DNA of 64,000 nt from an uncultured Sphingorhabdus sp. (GTDB taxonomy: Bacteria > Pseudomonadota > Alphaproteobacteria > Sphingomonadales > Sphingomonadaceae): NCBI GenBank assembly GCA_947501885.1, contig CANMXN010000001.1:310001-374000 (forward strand), written 5' to 3'. Positions within the stretch are counted from its first letter, which is position 1. Every line of letters begins with the position of its first letter. Shown piece after piece: positions 1-8,712 of this stretch. A program made the position numbers and the translations under genes. The notes beneath the pieces are model-generated. The model did no database searches and was not told the DNA's origin. It saw nothing but the letters and a program-made list of their open reading frames with translations.

Positions 1-24
1 ATAATAATTACAGCATAGTATATA

Positions 25-61
25 TTGCCAACAATCTGAATTTAATGCTAATGTTTGGCAA
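25..61. promoter_or_regulatory. Inverted repeat spanning the pspF start
   Basis: TTGCCAA (25-31) and TTGGCAA (55-61) are perfect inverted arms separated by 23 bases, the right arm covering the translation start. It could be an autoregulatory operator. I looked for a sigma-54 -24/-12 promoter here on both strands and found none with the required spacing, so the role is unknown. Confidence 0.25.
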
Positions 62-1134
62 TGGAAAGATCGAGTCAATTCATCGGACAATCTACAGCAT
101 TTCTTGATGCTTTAGACCGTGCTAGTCAAGCTGCTGTATTAGAGCGTCCTGTTTTGGTTGTGGGTGAGCGTGGTACAGGCAAAGAGCTGATAGCGGAACG
201 TTTGCATCGCCTGAGTTTGCGCTGGGATGGACCGCTAGTAACTATGAATTGTGCAGCTTTGCCAGAAACTCTTATAGAAGCGGAATTATTCGGTCATGAA
301 GCTGGCGCTTTTACTGGTGCTACCAAAGCACGGGCAGGGCGATTTGAAGAAGCAGATGGCGGTACCTTATTTCTTGATGAATTAGGAACGCTTAGCATGG
401 GTGCGCAAGAGAGATTGTTGCGCGCCGTTGAATATGGCGAGATAAATCGTATTGGTTCCTCAAATCCAATAACCGTAGATGTGCGTATAGTAGGAGCTAC
501 TAATGAAAATCTACCTTTAATGGTTGATAATCACAAATTTAGAGCTGATTTGCTCGATCGCCTATCTTTTGAGGTTATCACCTTACCTCCATTGCGCGCG
601 CGTGAGGGAGATGTTGAGGTTTTGGCGGAACATTTTGGCAGAAGAATGGCGGCCGAACTGAGTTGGGATAGTTGGCCTGGCTTTGATGATATGGCCAAAA
701 AAGAGCTAGATGAATATGCATGGCCTGGCAATGTAAGGGAATTGCGCAATGTGGTGGAACGGGCTGTATATCGCTCCGGCAATGCGAATGTTGCTATAAA
801 CCGCGTTGAATTTGATCCTTTTGAATCGATTTGGACACCAAGCGGTGCCAACTCTTCATCGCTGTCAGCGGGCATAGAAAATGATAATAAAGAAGTAGAG
901 GTTAGGGATGCAACCTCTTTAGAGGTTGATCAACCCATAGAGGTTGAACAAGAACAATATTTGCCATCTATAGAAATTGATGACTTTAGAAAAGCTTCTG
1001 AAAATTATGAAAAAATGATATTAGAAGCGGCTATGGAGAAGCACCGCTATAATCAGAGGCAAACGGCAGCTTCGCTTAACCTAAGTTATGATCAACTTCG
1101 CCATTGCTTAAAAAAATATGATATGTTGGGATAA
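55..1134 (+). CDS. pspF: PspF-like sigma-54-dependent transcriptional activator
   Basis: This is a bacterial enhancer-binding protein without a receiver domain, as in PspF, which turns on the phage-shock (membrane stress) genes together with sigma-54. The AAA+ domain starts at the N-terminus. Walker A is GERGTGKE at residues 37-44, the sigma-54 contact loop GAFTGA follows at about 86-91, then Walker B in GGTLFLDE. A Fis-type helix-turn-helix closes the protein (QTAASLNLSYDQLRHCL). The first possible start is TTG at 55; ATG at 61 is equally good. The linker between AAA+ and HTH (about 265-315) is unusually acidic and contains repeated EV pairs. In relatives pspF is divergent from pspABC, which would lie left of this window; that is inference. 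Confidence 0.85.
   Translation: MAMERSSQFIGQSTAFLDALDRASQAAVLERPVLVVGERGTGKELIAERLHRLSLRWDGPLVTMNCAALPETLIEAELFGHEAGAFTGATKARAGRFEEADGGTLFLDELGTLSMGAQERLLRAVEYGEINRIGSSNPITVDVRIVGATNENLPLMVDNHKFRADLLDRLSFEVITLPPLRAREGDVEVLAEHFGRRMAAELSWDSWPGFDDMAKKELDEYAWPGNVRELRNVVERAVYRSGNANVAINRVEFDPFESIWTPSGANSSSLSAGIENDNKEVEVRDATSLEVDQPIEVEQEQYLPSIEIDDFRKASENYEKMILEAAMEKHRYNQRQTAASLNLSYDQLRHCLKKYDMLG
911..928. repeat. Short palindrome inside the pspF linker
   Basis: CAACCTCT and AGAGGTTG form perfect 8-base arms around TT. AGAGGTT also occurs as direct copies at 897-903 and 939-945. The repeats encode the EV-rich acidic linker of the pspF product, so they may simply reflect linker expansion. Confidence 0.4.
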
Positions 1135-1209
1135 TTTTATCATAGGGGCATGACATTTGCCCTACATATAGCTAAAGAGACTTAAATTTAACATGATAGA
1201 GGACGCAGC

Positions 1210-1830
1210 ATGACATTCATTCTTCCCGATTTACCATATGCAAAAGATAGTTTTGGCGATATTATTTCAGCCGAAACATTTGATTATCATCATGGCAAAC
1301 ATCATAATGCCTATGTAGGTAAAACCAATGATTTTGTCGCGGCTGACAGCTCATTATCTGGAGCAAGCCTCTCAAATGTAGTAAGAAAAGCAAAAGAAAC
1401 GGGCAATGCAGGTCTTTTCAACAATAGTGCGCAAATCTGGAATCACAGCTTTTACTGGCTCGGCCTTTCTCCAGAAAAACAAGCGCCTACAGGCAAATTA
1501 AAAGATATGATCGATGAAGCATTTGGTTCTACCGATGGCTTTTTGGAGCAGTTTAAAACCGAAGCCGTTGGCCATTTTGCGAGTGGTTGGGCTTGGCTCA
1601 TTCTCAATAATGGCAAATTGGAAATCACATCATTGCATGATGCCGATACGCCAATCACACATGGTATGACACCGCTGTTAACACTCGATGTTTGGGAACA
1701 TGCCTATTATGTGGATTATCGCAATGCACGTCCAAATTATGTTGATGCTTTGCTCCAAAACAGCATCAATTGGGACTTTGTAGCACAAAATCTTGATGGC
1801 AACGGCGTATCACGCGCAGACCAAGGCTGA
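1210..1830 (+). CDS. sodB: Iron superoxide dismutase
   Basis: It converts superoxide to oxygen and hydrogen peroxide in the cytoplasm. The 206-residue length and whole sequence fit the Fe/Mn SOD family. The four metal ligands are visible: His27 in YHHGKHH, His79 in IWNHSFYW, and Asp160 and His164 in LDVWEHAYY. The active-site glutamine sits in the first half, next to the second ligand (Gln75 in NNSAQIWNH), which is the pattern of iron rather than manganese enzymes. The start ATG follows a GAGGA ribosome-binding site. It is a single gene, with a hairpin terminator just downstream. Confidence 0.96.
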   Translation: MTFILPDLPYAKDSFGDIISAETFDYHHGKHHNAYVGKTNDFVAADSSLSGASLSNVVRKAKETGNAGLFNNSAQIWNHSFYWLGLSPEKQAPTGKLKDMIDEAFGSTDGFLEQFKTEAVGHFASGWAWLILNNGKLEITSLHDADTPITHGMTPLLTLDVWEHAYYVDYRNARPNYVDALLQNSINWDFVAQNLDGNGVSRADQG

Positions 1831-1848
1831 AATTAAGATAAATTATAG

Positions 1849-1884
1849 AGCCTCAAAACCTGAAATATGGTTTTGGGGCTTTTC
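1849..1884 (+). terminator. Rho-independent terminator after sodB
   Basis: AGCCTCAAAACC (1849-1860) pairs with GGTTTTGGGGCT (1869-1880) across an 8-base loop, with a G-T wobble, and a T run follows. Confidence 0.8.
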
Positions 1885-1983
1885 TATGTCCGCAATTTTG
1901 TTAAGAAGATATGAGGGCGGAGCCGAAACTGACGGTGGAATAATATTACCGTGAAAATAGGGCCATTAGTAGGGGAGCATATT

Positions 1984-3606
1984 GTGACAAGTGCAACGGT
2001 AAAACATGAACCGAGCAAAAAAGAAATACGGCTTGTTATTGCTGCATCTTCTGCGGGCACAATTTTTGAATGGTATGATTTTTTTATATATGGCACTTTG
2101 GCGGCAATTATCGGAGAGACATTTTTCCCAAGCGGTAATCAAACCTTAGAGACATTATTGGTTTGGGCAGGTTTTGCTATTGGTTTTGGTTTTAGACCCC
2201 TAGGCGCTGTTTTATTTGGTTTTCTTGGTGATAAGGTTGGTCGTAAATATACATTTTTGGTGACCGTCACCTTAATGGGCGTAGCTACCGCTGGCGTTGG
2301 CTTGTTGCCATCGGCTGCGACTATTGGGCTAGCAGCCCCGATCATCATCATTCTTTTACGCATATTACAAGGCTTAGCTTTGGGCGGCGAATATGGCGGC
2401 GCGGCTATATATGTTGCCGAGCATAGCCCCCCCGATAAACGCGGTTTTTACACTAGTTTCATTCAAGCCAGTGTTGCTGGTGGTTTTGTCTTAAGTTTGA
2501 TAGTAGTTTTATCATGTCGTTATTTGATGCCGACTGATGTTTGGGAAAGTTGGGGATGGCGCGTGCCATTTCTATTATCACTGCTGCTGTTAGCGATTTC
2601 ATTATGGATGCGGTTAAAATTATCCGAAAGCCCTGTTTTCAAAGCAATGAAAGAGGCTGGCGAGATTGCAAAAAACCCTGTCAAAGAAAGTTTTACATAT
2701 CCAGGTAATACCAAACGTATATTAATCGCATTATTTGGTGTTGCAGCGGGTTTAACGGTCATTTGGTATACGGCAATGTTTAGCGGACTGACTTTCTTAA
2801 AAGGTCCAATGCGAGTGGAGCCAGTGATTGCTGAAATGATAGTTGGTTTTGCGGCTGCCTGTGGCCTCGGTTTCTTTATATATTTTGGAAGACTATCTGA
2901 TAAAATTGGCCGCAAAAAACCAATTGTCTGGGGCTATGCACTCACTATGCTTGCCGTCTTTCCTTTGTTTTGGATTATTGGTGGACAGGCAAACCCTGGG
3001 CTTTCAGCTGCTTTAGAAAAAGCGCCTATAACCATTAGCGGTCAGCAATGTGATTATAGCCCTTTTGCTGATATACAAGAAAGTCAGTGCGGTAATATAA
3101 TCCAATCCGTTGCTAGCAAATCATTACCCTATGATGTGATTGAGGGTGATGGCGCGCCAATATTAAGCATTGGTGATAATGCTATCGCGGATCTTAATTA
3201 TGAAAATGAAGCGCAAATACAAAAAAGTAATGCAATTATTGATACCGCATTTGAAGAAGCTGGTTATGACTTCTCGAAAGTTGTTCCGCCAGCAACAAAT
3301 ATTCTCTTTATCATATTCGCCTTGGTGGGTTTAAGTGCTCTATCTGGTGCAACATATGGACCAGTGGCGGCATTATTGTCTGAAATGTTCCCTGCCAAAG
3401 TGCGTTACAGCAGCATGTCTATACCTTATCATATAGGTGCAGGTTATTTTGGTGGTTTCCTGCCATTGATTGCCAGCTTAATTGTAGCGATGACGGGTGA
3501 CCTATATTCTGGTTTATGGTATACAATCGGCATTACATTCATTGCATTTATAGTGGGCGCATTGGGATTGCCTAATGGGAAAATAACCGAGTTTGAAAAT
3601 GGCTGA
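1984..3606 (+). CDS. MFS transporter, metabolite:H+ symporter (MHS) type
   Basis: This inner-membrane secondary transporter resembles the ProP/KgtP (MHS) branch of the major facilitator superfamily. The N-terminal FEWYDFFIYG segment and the loop motif GDKVGRKYTF, repeated as GRLSDKIGRKKP in the second half, are family hallmarks. I choose GTG at 1984 because AGGGGAG lies six bases upstream; an in-frame GTG at 1951 lacks this and would add 11 residues. Between two late membrane segments there is a hydrophilic insertion of roughly 90 residues containing two cysteines, absent from ProP itself. The stop overlaps the alanine racemase start, so the two are probably co-transcribed. The substrate cannot be read from the sequence. 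Confidence 0.85.
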   Translation: MTSATVKHEPSKKEIRLVIAASSAGTIFEWYDFFIYGTLAAIIGETFFPSGNQTLETLLVWAGFAIGFGFRPLGAVLFGFLGDKVGRKYTFLVTVTLMGVATAGVGLLPSAATIGLAAPIIIILLRILQGLALGGEYGGAAIYVAEHSPPDKRGFYTSFIQASVAGGFVLSLIVVLSCRYLMPTDVWESWGWRVPFLLSLLLLAISLWMRLKLSESPVFKAMKEAGEIAKNPVKESFTYPGNTKRILIALFGVAAGLTVIWYTAMFSGLTFLKGPMRVEPVIAEMIVGFAAACGLGFFIYFGRLSDKIGRKKPIVWGYALTMLAVFPLFWIIGGQANPGLSAALEKAPITISGQQCDYSPFADIQESQCGNIIQSVASKSLPYDVIEGDGAPILSIGDNAIADLNYENEAQIQKSNAIIDTAFEEAGYDFSKVVPPATNILFIIFALVGLSALSGATYGPVAALLSEMFPAKVRYSSMSIPYHIGAGYFGGFLPLIASLIVAMTGDLYSGLWYTIGITFIAFIVGALGLPNGKITEFENG

Positions 3607-4642
3607 AATTCAGCCTAGCCCTATGGCACGATTGACTGTTGATCTAAAAGCAATTGTACAAAATTGGCGCAATTTAAATGAATTATCAGGCAAAGCAGGG
3701 GCGGCGATAAAGGCCAATGCTTATGGCTTGGGGGTTAAAGAAGTTGCAAAAGCATTATATGATGCAGGTTGCCGTGATTTTTTTGTTGCTAATTGGAATG
3801 AAGCTGATCAGTTAAAATCAATAATAGCAGAAAATACTATATCTGTACTCAATGGTATTGATGATGATAATTTGGCTTATGCTAATGCACACGCTTTTAA
3901 GCCTGTTCTTAACACAATTGAGCAGATTAATATTTGGCGCAAACATGGGGCAGGACCATGTGATGTAATGCTTGATACGGGGATTAATCGTCTTGGCATT
4001 GCCGAGCCGCAATTAAGCGCCGACATATTTGAAGGCCTCAATATTGATATCTGTATGAGCCATATGGCGTCTGCCGATGAAGATGTTGCGCAAAATGAAG
4101 CTCAACGTAAAAATTTTGATGCAATAACACAAAGCATCACCTGTAAACGCAAAAGCCTTTCCAATAGTGCTGCAATCGCTCTGGGTAAAAACTATCATTA
4201 TGATCTAACGCGGCCTGGGCTATCTCTATATGGCGGTGTTCCGCGCAGTGAGTTAGGGGACATTATTGCGCCTGTTCTAAAGATCGAAGCTAAAGTCTTA
4301 CAAGTGAGGCAAGTCTATAAAGGTGATAAGATTGGATATAATGGCACTTATATCTGCGAGAAAGATATGAAAATCGCCACTGCTGCTCTTGGATATGCTG
4401 ATGGTTATCTCAGAGCTTTTTCAAATGCTGGCTATGCATATTTTGATGATATTTCCATACCAATCATTGGTCGAGTCTCTATGGATTTAATTATATTGGA
4501 TGTTAGCAATGTACCAAATATGAGTGAAAAAAATTGGCTTACTGTAGATTTTAACCTGCCTTTAGCGTCAAAAATATCAAATATCTCGCAATATGAATTA
4601 TTAACTGGCCTGGGTAAACGTTATCAGAGATTATATGTTTGA
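3599..4642 (+). CDS. alr: Alanine racemase
   Basis: This PLP enzyme interconverts L- and D-alanine, supplying D-Ala for peptidoglycan. The N-terminal (beta/alpha)8 barrel carries the PLP lysine in AAIKANAYGLG (near residue 38). The C-terminal beta domain holds the conserved LGYADGYLR and GRVSMDLI segments that supply the second catalytic base and substrate contacts. The length of about 347 residues is normal to slightly short. ATG at 3599 overlaps the transporter stop; a TTG two codons upstream is the only other nearby start. The coupling to an MHS transporter suggests co-expression, but a functional link is not shown. Confidence 0.92.
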   Translation: MAEIQPSPMARLTVDLKAIVQNWRNLNELSGKAGAAIKANAYGLGVKEVAKALYDAGCRDFFVANWNEADQLKSIIAENTISVLNGIDDDNLAYANAHAFKPVLNTIEQINIWRKHGAGPCDVMLDTGINRLGIAEPQLSADIFEGLNIDICMSHMASADEDVAQNEAQRKNFDAITQSITCKRKSLSNSAAIALGKNYHYDLTRPGLSLYGGVPRSELGDIIAPVLKIEAKVLQVRQVYKGDKIGYNGTYICEKDMKIATAALGYADGYLRAFSNAGYAYFDDISIPIIGRVSMDLIILDVSNVPNMSEKNWLTVDFNLPLASKISNISQYELLTGLGKRYQRLYV

Positions 4643-4765
4643 TATAGCAATTAATCCAAGTAAATATCTGTTTTTGTTATATTAAAATAAAAATATTTCG
4701 ACATAATCTATTATTTTAAAAAATCTCATTAAAAAATATTTATATTAAAACAAGAAAACCATTCG

Positions 4766-4780
4766 TTAATGTTGCATTAA
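4766..4780. promoter_or_regulatory. CtrA-like site (TTAA-N7-TTAA)
   Basis: TTAA-TGTTGCA-TTAA matches the full consensus of the alphaproteobacterial cell-cycle regulator CtrA, about 120 bases upstream of the TonB-dependent receptor. The surrounding 4643-4902 spacer is very AT-rich, so a chance match is possible. I saw no riboswitch in the spacer. Confidence 0.3.
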
Positions 4781-4902
4781 TGCGACATATTTTTTTTTTC
4801 TTGCATGACGTGTGTTTTAGCCTTTGCAACCCCGCCAAGCTTCATCCATATGGTAACCATTGAAATTTAATTTATATTTAGTTTTGGTACAGGGAGCAAG
4901 TT

Positions 4903-7900
4903 ATGAAATTGAAAAATACGATATTTTTTACTACTGCAGCAACGGTTGCATTAGTATCTATGCCTGCAATGGCGCAGGAGGCCGATATAAGTGATGATAC
5001 CTCGGTTGACTCTATAGATGATGATGAAGGAGGTATTGTTGTTACTGGTTCACGTATTCGTAGTAACAATTTAGAAGGTATAGAATCAACAACTGTTGTT
5101 GATTCTGAATTTATTCGTGATCGTAACTTTGTTAATCTGGCTGATGCTATTAACAACTTACCTCAATTTAGAGGTTCAGTAACACCTAATGGTGGACAAT
5201 CTGGTTTTGGTGGCGGTGTTAACTTTGTTAACAACTTTGGCCTTGGTTCAAACCGTACCTTAACGTTGGTTAATGGGCGTCGCGTTGTGTCATCTAATAC
5301 ACCCACACCATTTGGCCCAGGTGCTCCAGGCATTCAGGTTGACCTTAACATCATACCTACTGCCTTGATTAAAACTACAGATATCGTCTCTACAGCAGGT
5401 GCGCCTGTTTATGGCTCCGATGCTATTGCGGGAACTGTGAACGTTATTCTTGATGATAAATATGAAGGGCTTTCTTTAAACGCTACTGCAGGTCTTACAG
5501 AAGAAGGTGATAACTTTACTTATCGTTTTGAAGGTGTTTATGGTACAAGCTTTGCTGACGGGCGCGGACATATTCAAGTTTCCTCATTCTATGTTGAAAC
5601 CGATGGCGTTCTAAGTAGTCAACGCCAATTTAATCTTGATAATGTTGAAAATGAACCCAATACAATTAATGGTTTCCGTGTGGACCCATCTTTAGCACTT
5701 GATACAGGGCCTGCTGACGGCGTTCCTGCTCAAGTGTTGTTTAATAATGTGCGTTTATTCCCACTATCTAATAATGGTGTTATCTTCGGCGGTCCACTTG
5801 GTGTTTCTTTCGCTGGTGGTGCACAAAATGGTTTGAGCGGAACAGGAGCTTTTGGTTTTGATGCGAATGGTAATCTAATTCCATTTAATCCAGGAACACG
5901 TCCGCTTAACGCTGCAGGAACCGCTGCAACAGGTATTCGTGGTTTTGGTGGAGACGGCTTCCAATTTGTTGATTTTGGTCAAATTACATCTGACTTACGT
6001 CGTTTCGGTGCTAATGTGTTTGCTAATTATGATCTTACAGATAGCATCAATATATTTACTGAATTACAATATTATGATGCACGTGCTGATGAATTGGTTC
6101 AGCAACCAACATTTAATACCCCCTTGTTCGGTACAGGTGTGAGTGGTGCACTAACGTTCCAATCTGATAACCCATTTCTTACCGATCAAGCCCGTGGTGT
6201 ACTAGATGCTGCTGGCGTGACGAGTTTCACTGTTTCTCGTGCAAACGTGGGGATTGCTGATTTAACAGGTTTTTCTGAAACTGAGTTAGTACGCGGAGTT
6301 TTGGGTGTTAGAGGTGATTTCAAATTCTTAAACCAAAGCGATTGGAATTTTGAAGCGTCTGTTGTCTATGGACAAAGTGAAGTCAGTTCATTTGGTCAAG
6401 ATATTAACGTGCAAAATTTTGTTAATGCTACCAATGTTACAACAGATGGTAATGGTAATATTGTTTGTGATGCTATGCCTGCAACACCTGTTCAAGCACC
6501 TAATGCTGCGGTTCCAGCACCTATAGTTGATGCAAACTGTGTTCCTTTTAACTTCTTCGGGAACAATAATACGGCCGCGGCCCTTAATTATGTTGTGAGT
6601 GATAACTTAACAGAATCTATTCTGGAACAAGTTGTATTTAACGTGAACGTTGGTGGTACATTGTTTAATTTCAATGGAAACTCTGTTGGTGTAAACATTG
6701 GTTATGAGCATCGTAATGAACAAGGACTGTTTAATCCATCTGAGTTTCAAGAACTTGGTTTGGGGCGTTCAGCTGCGGTTACACCTTTGTCAGGTCAGTT
6801 TAACCTAGATGAGGTGTTTGGTGAGCTTTATATTCCATTTATTTTGCCATCAAACGATTCCTTTATTCATAAAGCTGATGTTTATGCTCGAGGACGCTAT
6901 GTTGATAATACTGTGAATGGTGGTTTCTTCTCTTGGGCAGCTGGTGGTTCGTTTGCTGTTGTTGAAGATTTAGAATTCCGTGGTAACTTCACTCGTTCTT
7001 TCCGTGCACCTGCTATCACTGAGTTGTTTGCTCCTCAATCTACGGCGTTTGCTGCTATCCCTGATTTATGTTTCGCAGCAGCTATAACTGGAGGCCCTAA
7101 TCCAGAAGCTAGAGAACGAAATTGTAATGCTTTCTTGGCTGCGTTCCCAAATATTTCGCGACCACAACTAGCAGCACAAGCTACTGTTCCAATTTTTATT
7201 GGTGGTAACCCGCAGCTCGATAATGAGCAAGCTGACAGCTATAGCATCGGCGGTATTTTGCGACCCCGTTGGGTACCTAATCTTGTTATTACAGCAGATT
7301 ACATCAATATATCTATATCAGATCCTATTGTGAATTTAGCCGCAGCAGCCATTAATGCAGCTTGTTTTGACAATGATGACTTTGATTTAAGTGATCCTGC
7401 TAACGGGAACGCATTTTGTTCATTAATTCAACGTGATGCAAATGGTGAAGTTATTAACGATCCTACTAATCCAGGTGTTTTGACAGGACAAATCAATGGC
7501 TTTGCTAGTGACTATGAAGGTATTCAGGCTTCATTGCTTTATGATGTTGGCCTCGACGGCTTAGGATTGCCTGGTAGAGTTTCTATTCGAGGTGATTTGA
7601 CAGTAGTATTAGAGCGTGTCGTAGATAATACAGGTGTTGCTCCTTCTCGCAGCGATGCAGTATTAGGTGACCCTACATGGTCTGGATTGTTACGAGTGAG
7701 TTACGCTGATGATAACTGGGGTTTTGGTGTTACAGCTGATTATAATGGTGAAGAATTATTTTCACGATTTGATCGTAATCCTGATGCACGTCAGTTTGAT
7801 CAACTCGAAGATTTTGTTACCTTTGATGTAAATGCATTCTTTGCAACAGATGATGATTTCCGCTTTAACTTTGTTGTTAGAAATCTGTTTGATCGTCAAT

Positions 7901-7989
7901 GTCAGCGCTTAAATGGTTTCTGTATTCCAGGAAGTGTGAATGATGCATTCGGCCGTACTTTCTCAGCTAGCATCACCAAAGAATTCTAA
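4903..7989 (+). CDS. TonB-dependent outer-membrane receptor
   Basis: The product is a large (1028-residue) outer-membrane beta-barrel for energised import of a bulky substrate. It begins with a Sec signal peptide ending near MPAMAQ. After an acidic spacer comes the IVVTGSRI segment typical of the alphaproteobacterial receptor group. The plug domain follows (about 55-180; LADAINNLPQF, then a VYGSDAIAGTVN-like end). The rest is the barrel, closing with SASITKEF, whose terminal phenylalanine is the usual outer-membrane insertion signal. AGGGAG lies six bases before the ATG. The gene stands alone and ends in a strong terminator. The substrate is unknown; in this order such receptors often take up plant glycans or peptides. 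Confidence 0.93.
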   Translation: MKLKNTIFFTTAATVALVSMPAMAQEADISDDTSVDSIDDDEGGIVVTGSRIRSNNLEGIESTTVVDSEFIRDRNFVNLADAINNLPQFRGSVTPNGGQSGFGGGVNFVNNFGLGSNRTLTLVNGRRVVSSNTPTPFGPGAPGIQVDLNIIPTALIKTTDIVSTAGAPVYGSDAIAGTVNVILDDKYEGLSLNATAGLTEEGDNFTYRFEGVYGTSFADGRGHIQVSSFYVETDGVLSSQRQFNLDNVENEPNTINGFRVDPSLALDTGPADGVPAQVLFNNVRLFPLSNNGVIFGGPLGVSFAGGAQNGLSGTGAFGFDANGNLIPFNPGTRPLNAAGTAATGIRGFGGDGFQFVDFGQITSDLRRFGANVFANYDLTDSINIFTELQYYDARADELVQQPTFNTPLFGTGVSGALTFQSDNPFLTDQARGVLDAAGVTSFTVSRANVGIADLTGFSETELVRGVLGVRGDFKFLNQSDWNFEASVVYGQSEVSSFGQDINVQNFVNATNVTTDGNGNIVCDAMPATPVQAPNAAVPAPIVDANCVPFNFFGNNNTAAALNYVVSDNLTESILEQVVFNVNVGGTLFNFNGNSVGVNIGYEHRNEQGLFNPSEFQELGLGRSAAVTPLSGQFNLDEVFGELYIPFILPSNDSFIHKADVYARGRYVDNTVNGGFFSWAAGGSFAVVEDLEFRGNFTRSFRAPAITELFAPQSTAFAAIPDLCFAAAITGGPNPEARERNCNAFLAAFPNISRPQLAAQATVPIFIGGNPQLDNEQADSYSIGGILRPRWVPNLVITADYINISISDPIVNLAAAAINAACFDNDDFDLSDPANGNAFCSLIQRDANGEVINDPTNPGVLTGQINGFASDYEGIQASLLYDVGLDGLGLPGRVSIRGDLTVVLERVVDNTGVAPSRSDAVLGDPTWSGLLRVSYADDNWGFGVTADYNGEELFSRFDRNPDARQFDQLEDFVTFDVNAFFATDDDFRFNFVVRNLFDRQCQRLNGFCIPGSVNDAFGRTFSASITKEF

Positions 7990-8013
7990 TAATAAATATA
8001 AATAATAATAATT

Positions 8014-8040
8014 AAGGGGCGGTTTTTCCGTCCCTTTTTT
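8014..8040 (+). terminator. Rho-independent terminator after the TonB receptor
   Basis: AAGGGGCGG and CCGTCCCTT form a nine-pair stem (one G-T pair) around TTTTT, merging into a T-rich tail. Confidence 0.88.
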
Positions 8041-8128
8041 TATAATCTGCTCCTTGTGCTATTATATTGCACTGCACTATAAATTGATGGTAGATAAAAG
8101 CATAATCAATATTTAGGATATTTAAGCC

Positions 8129-8704
8129 GTGGTTTCTCGTAAGACAAATAAAGATGGCAGCATCATTATTAAAAAATATGCCAATCGCAGGTTATATAAT
8201 ACAGATACTTCATCTTATATAACATTGGATTTTTTGGCAGAATTAACACGTAAAAAAGTTGATTTTGTTGTTATTGATGCAAAGTCTGGTGATGATATCA
8301 CCCATAATATTTTGACCCAAATCATTATGGAAGAAGAAGCAAATGGTGAAACTTTGCTGCCAACCGGATTTCTGAAAGAAATCATCTCTATGTATGGAAA
8401 TTCGATGCAATCTATGGTGCCGCAATTTCTTGATGCATCTATGTCAAACTTTCATAAGAATCAAAAACAGATGAAAGAAGTTCTAGAAAATGTTGTGACT
8501 TCTGGACCTTTTGGTGACATTGCTAAGCAAAATATTGAAATGGCCAAGGCTGCCAGAGATGCTATAATGCCCAGCATATTGCGCGGTGAGAGTCAAAATC
8601 CCTCTGAAGAAAAAGACTTAAGCAGTGATAAACAAGCTGAAATTGACGCTTTGAAAAAACAAATGGCTGAATTACAAACCAAATTAGACCGTTTAGACAA
8701 ATAG
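8129..8704 (+). CDS. phaR: Polyhydroxyalkanoate synthesis repressor PhaR
   Basis: PhaR binds both DNA and polyhydroxyalkanoate granules and represses phasin and related genes. The N-terminal DNA-binding domain (PHB_acc_N) is recognisable from KKYANRRLYNT through TSSYITLDFL. It is followed by the granule/accumulation domain around DDITHNILTQIIMEEE. The C-terminal 40 residues are a polar coiled coil (EIDALKKQMAELQTKLDRL). The start is GTG. No polymer synthase or phasin gene is nearby. The stop is eight bases before proS, so it probably leads a phaR-proS-rnr transcript. Confidence 0.93.
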   Translation: MVSRKTNKDGSIIIKKYANRRLYNTDTSSYITLDFLAELTRKKVDFVVIDAKSGDDITHNILTQIIMEEEANGETLLPTGFLKEIISMYGNSMQSMVPQFLDASMSNFHKNQKQMKEVLENVVTSGPFGDIAKQNIEMAKAARDAIMPSILRGESQNPSEEKDLSSDKQAEIDALKKQMAELQTKLDRLDK

Positions 8705-8712
8705 AGATTAAT

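Noticed and set aside
1-54. Sigma-54 promoter for a divergent psp operon
   Set aside because: The best GG/GC pair on the reverse strand has 13 rather than 10 bases between the dinucleotides.
1143-1163. Terminator after pspF (AGGGGCA/TGCCCT hairpin)
   Set aside because: The stem has a bulge and no T run follows, so it was not listed.
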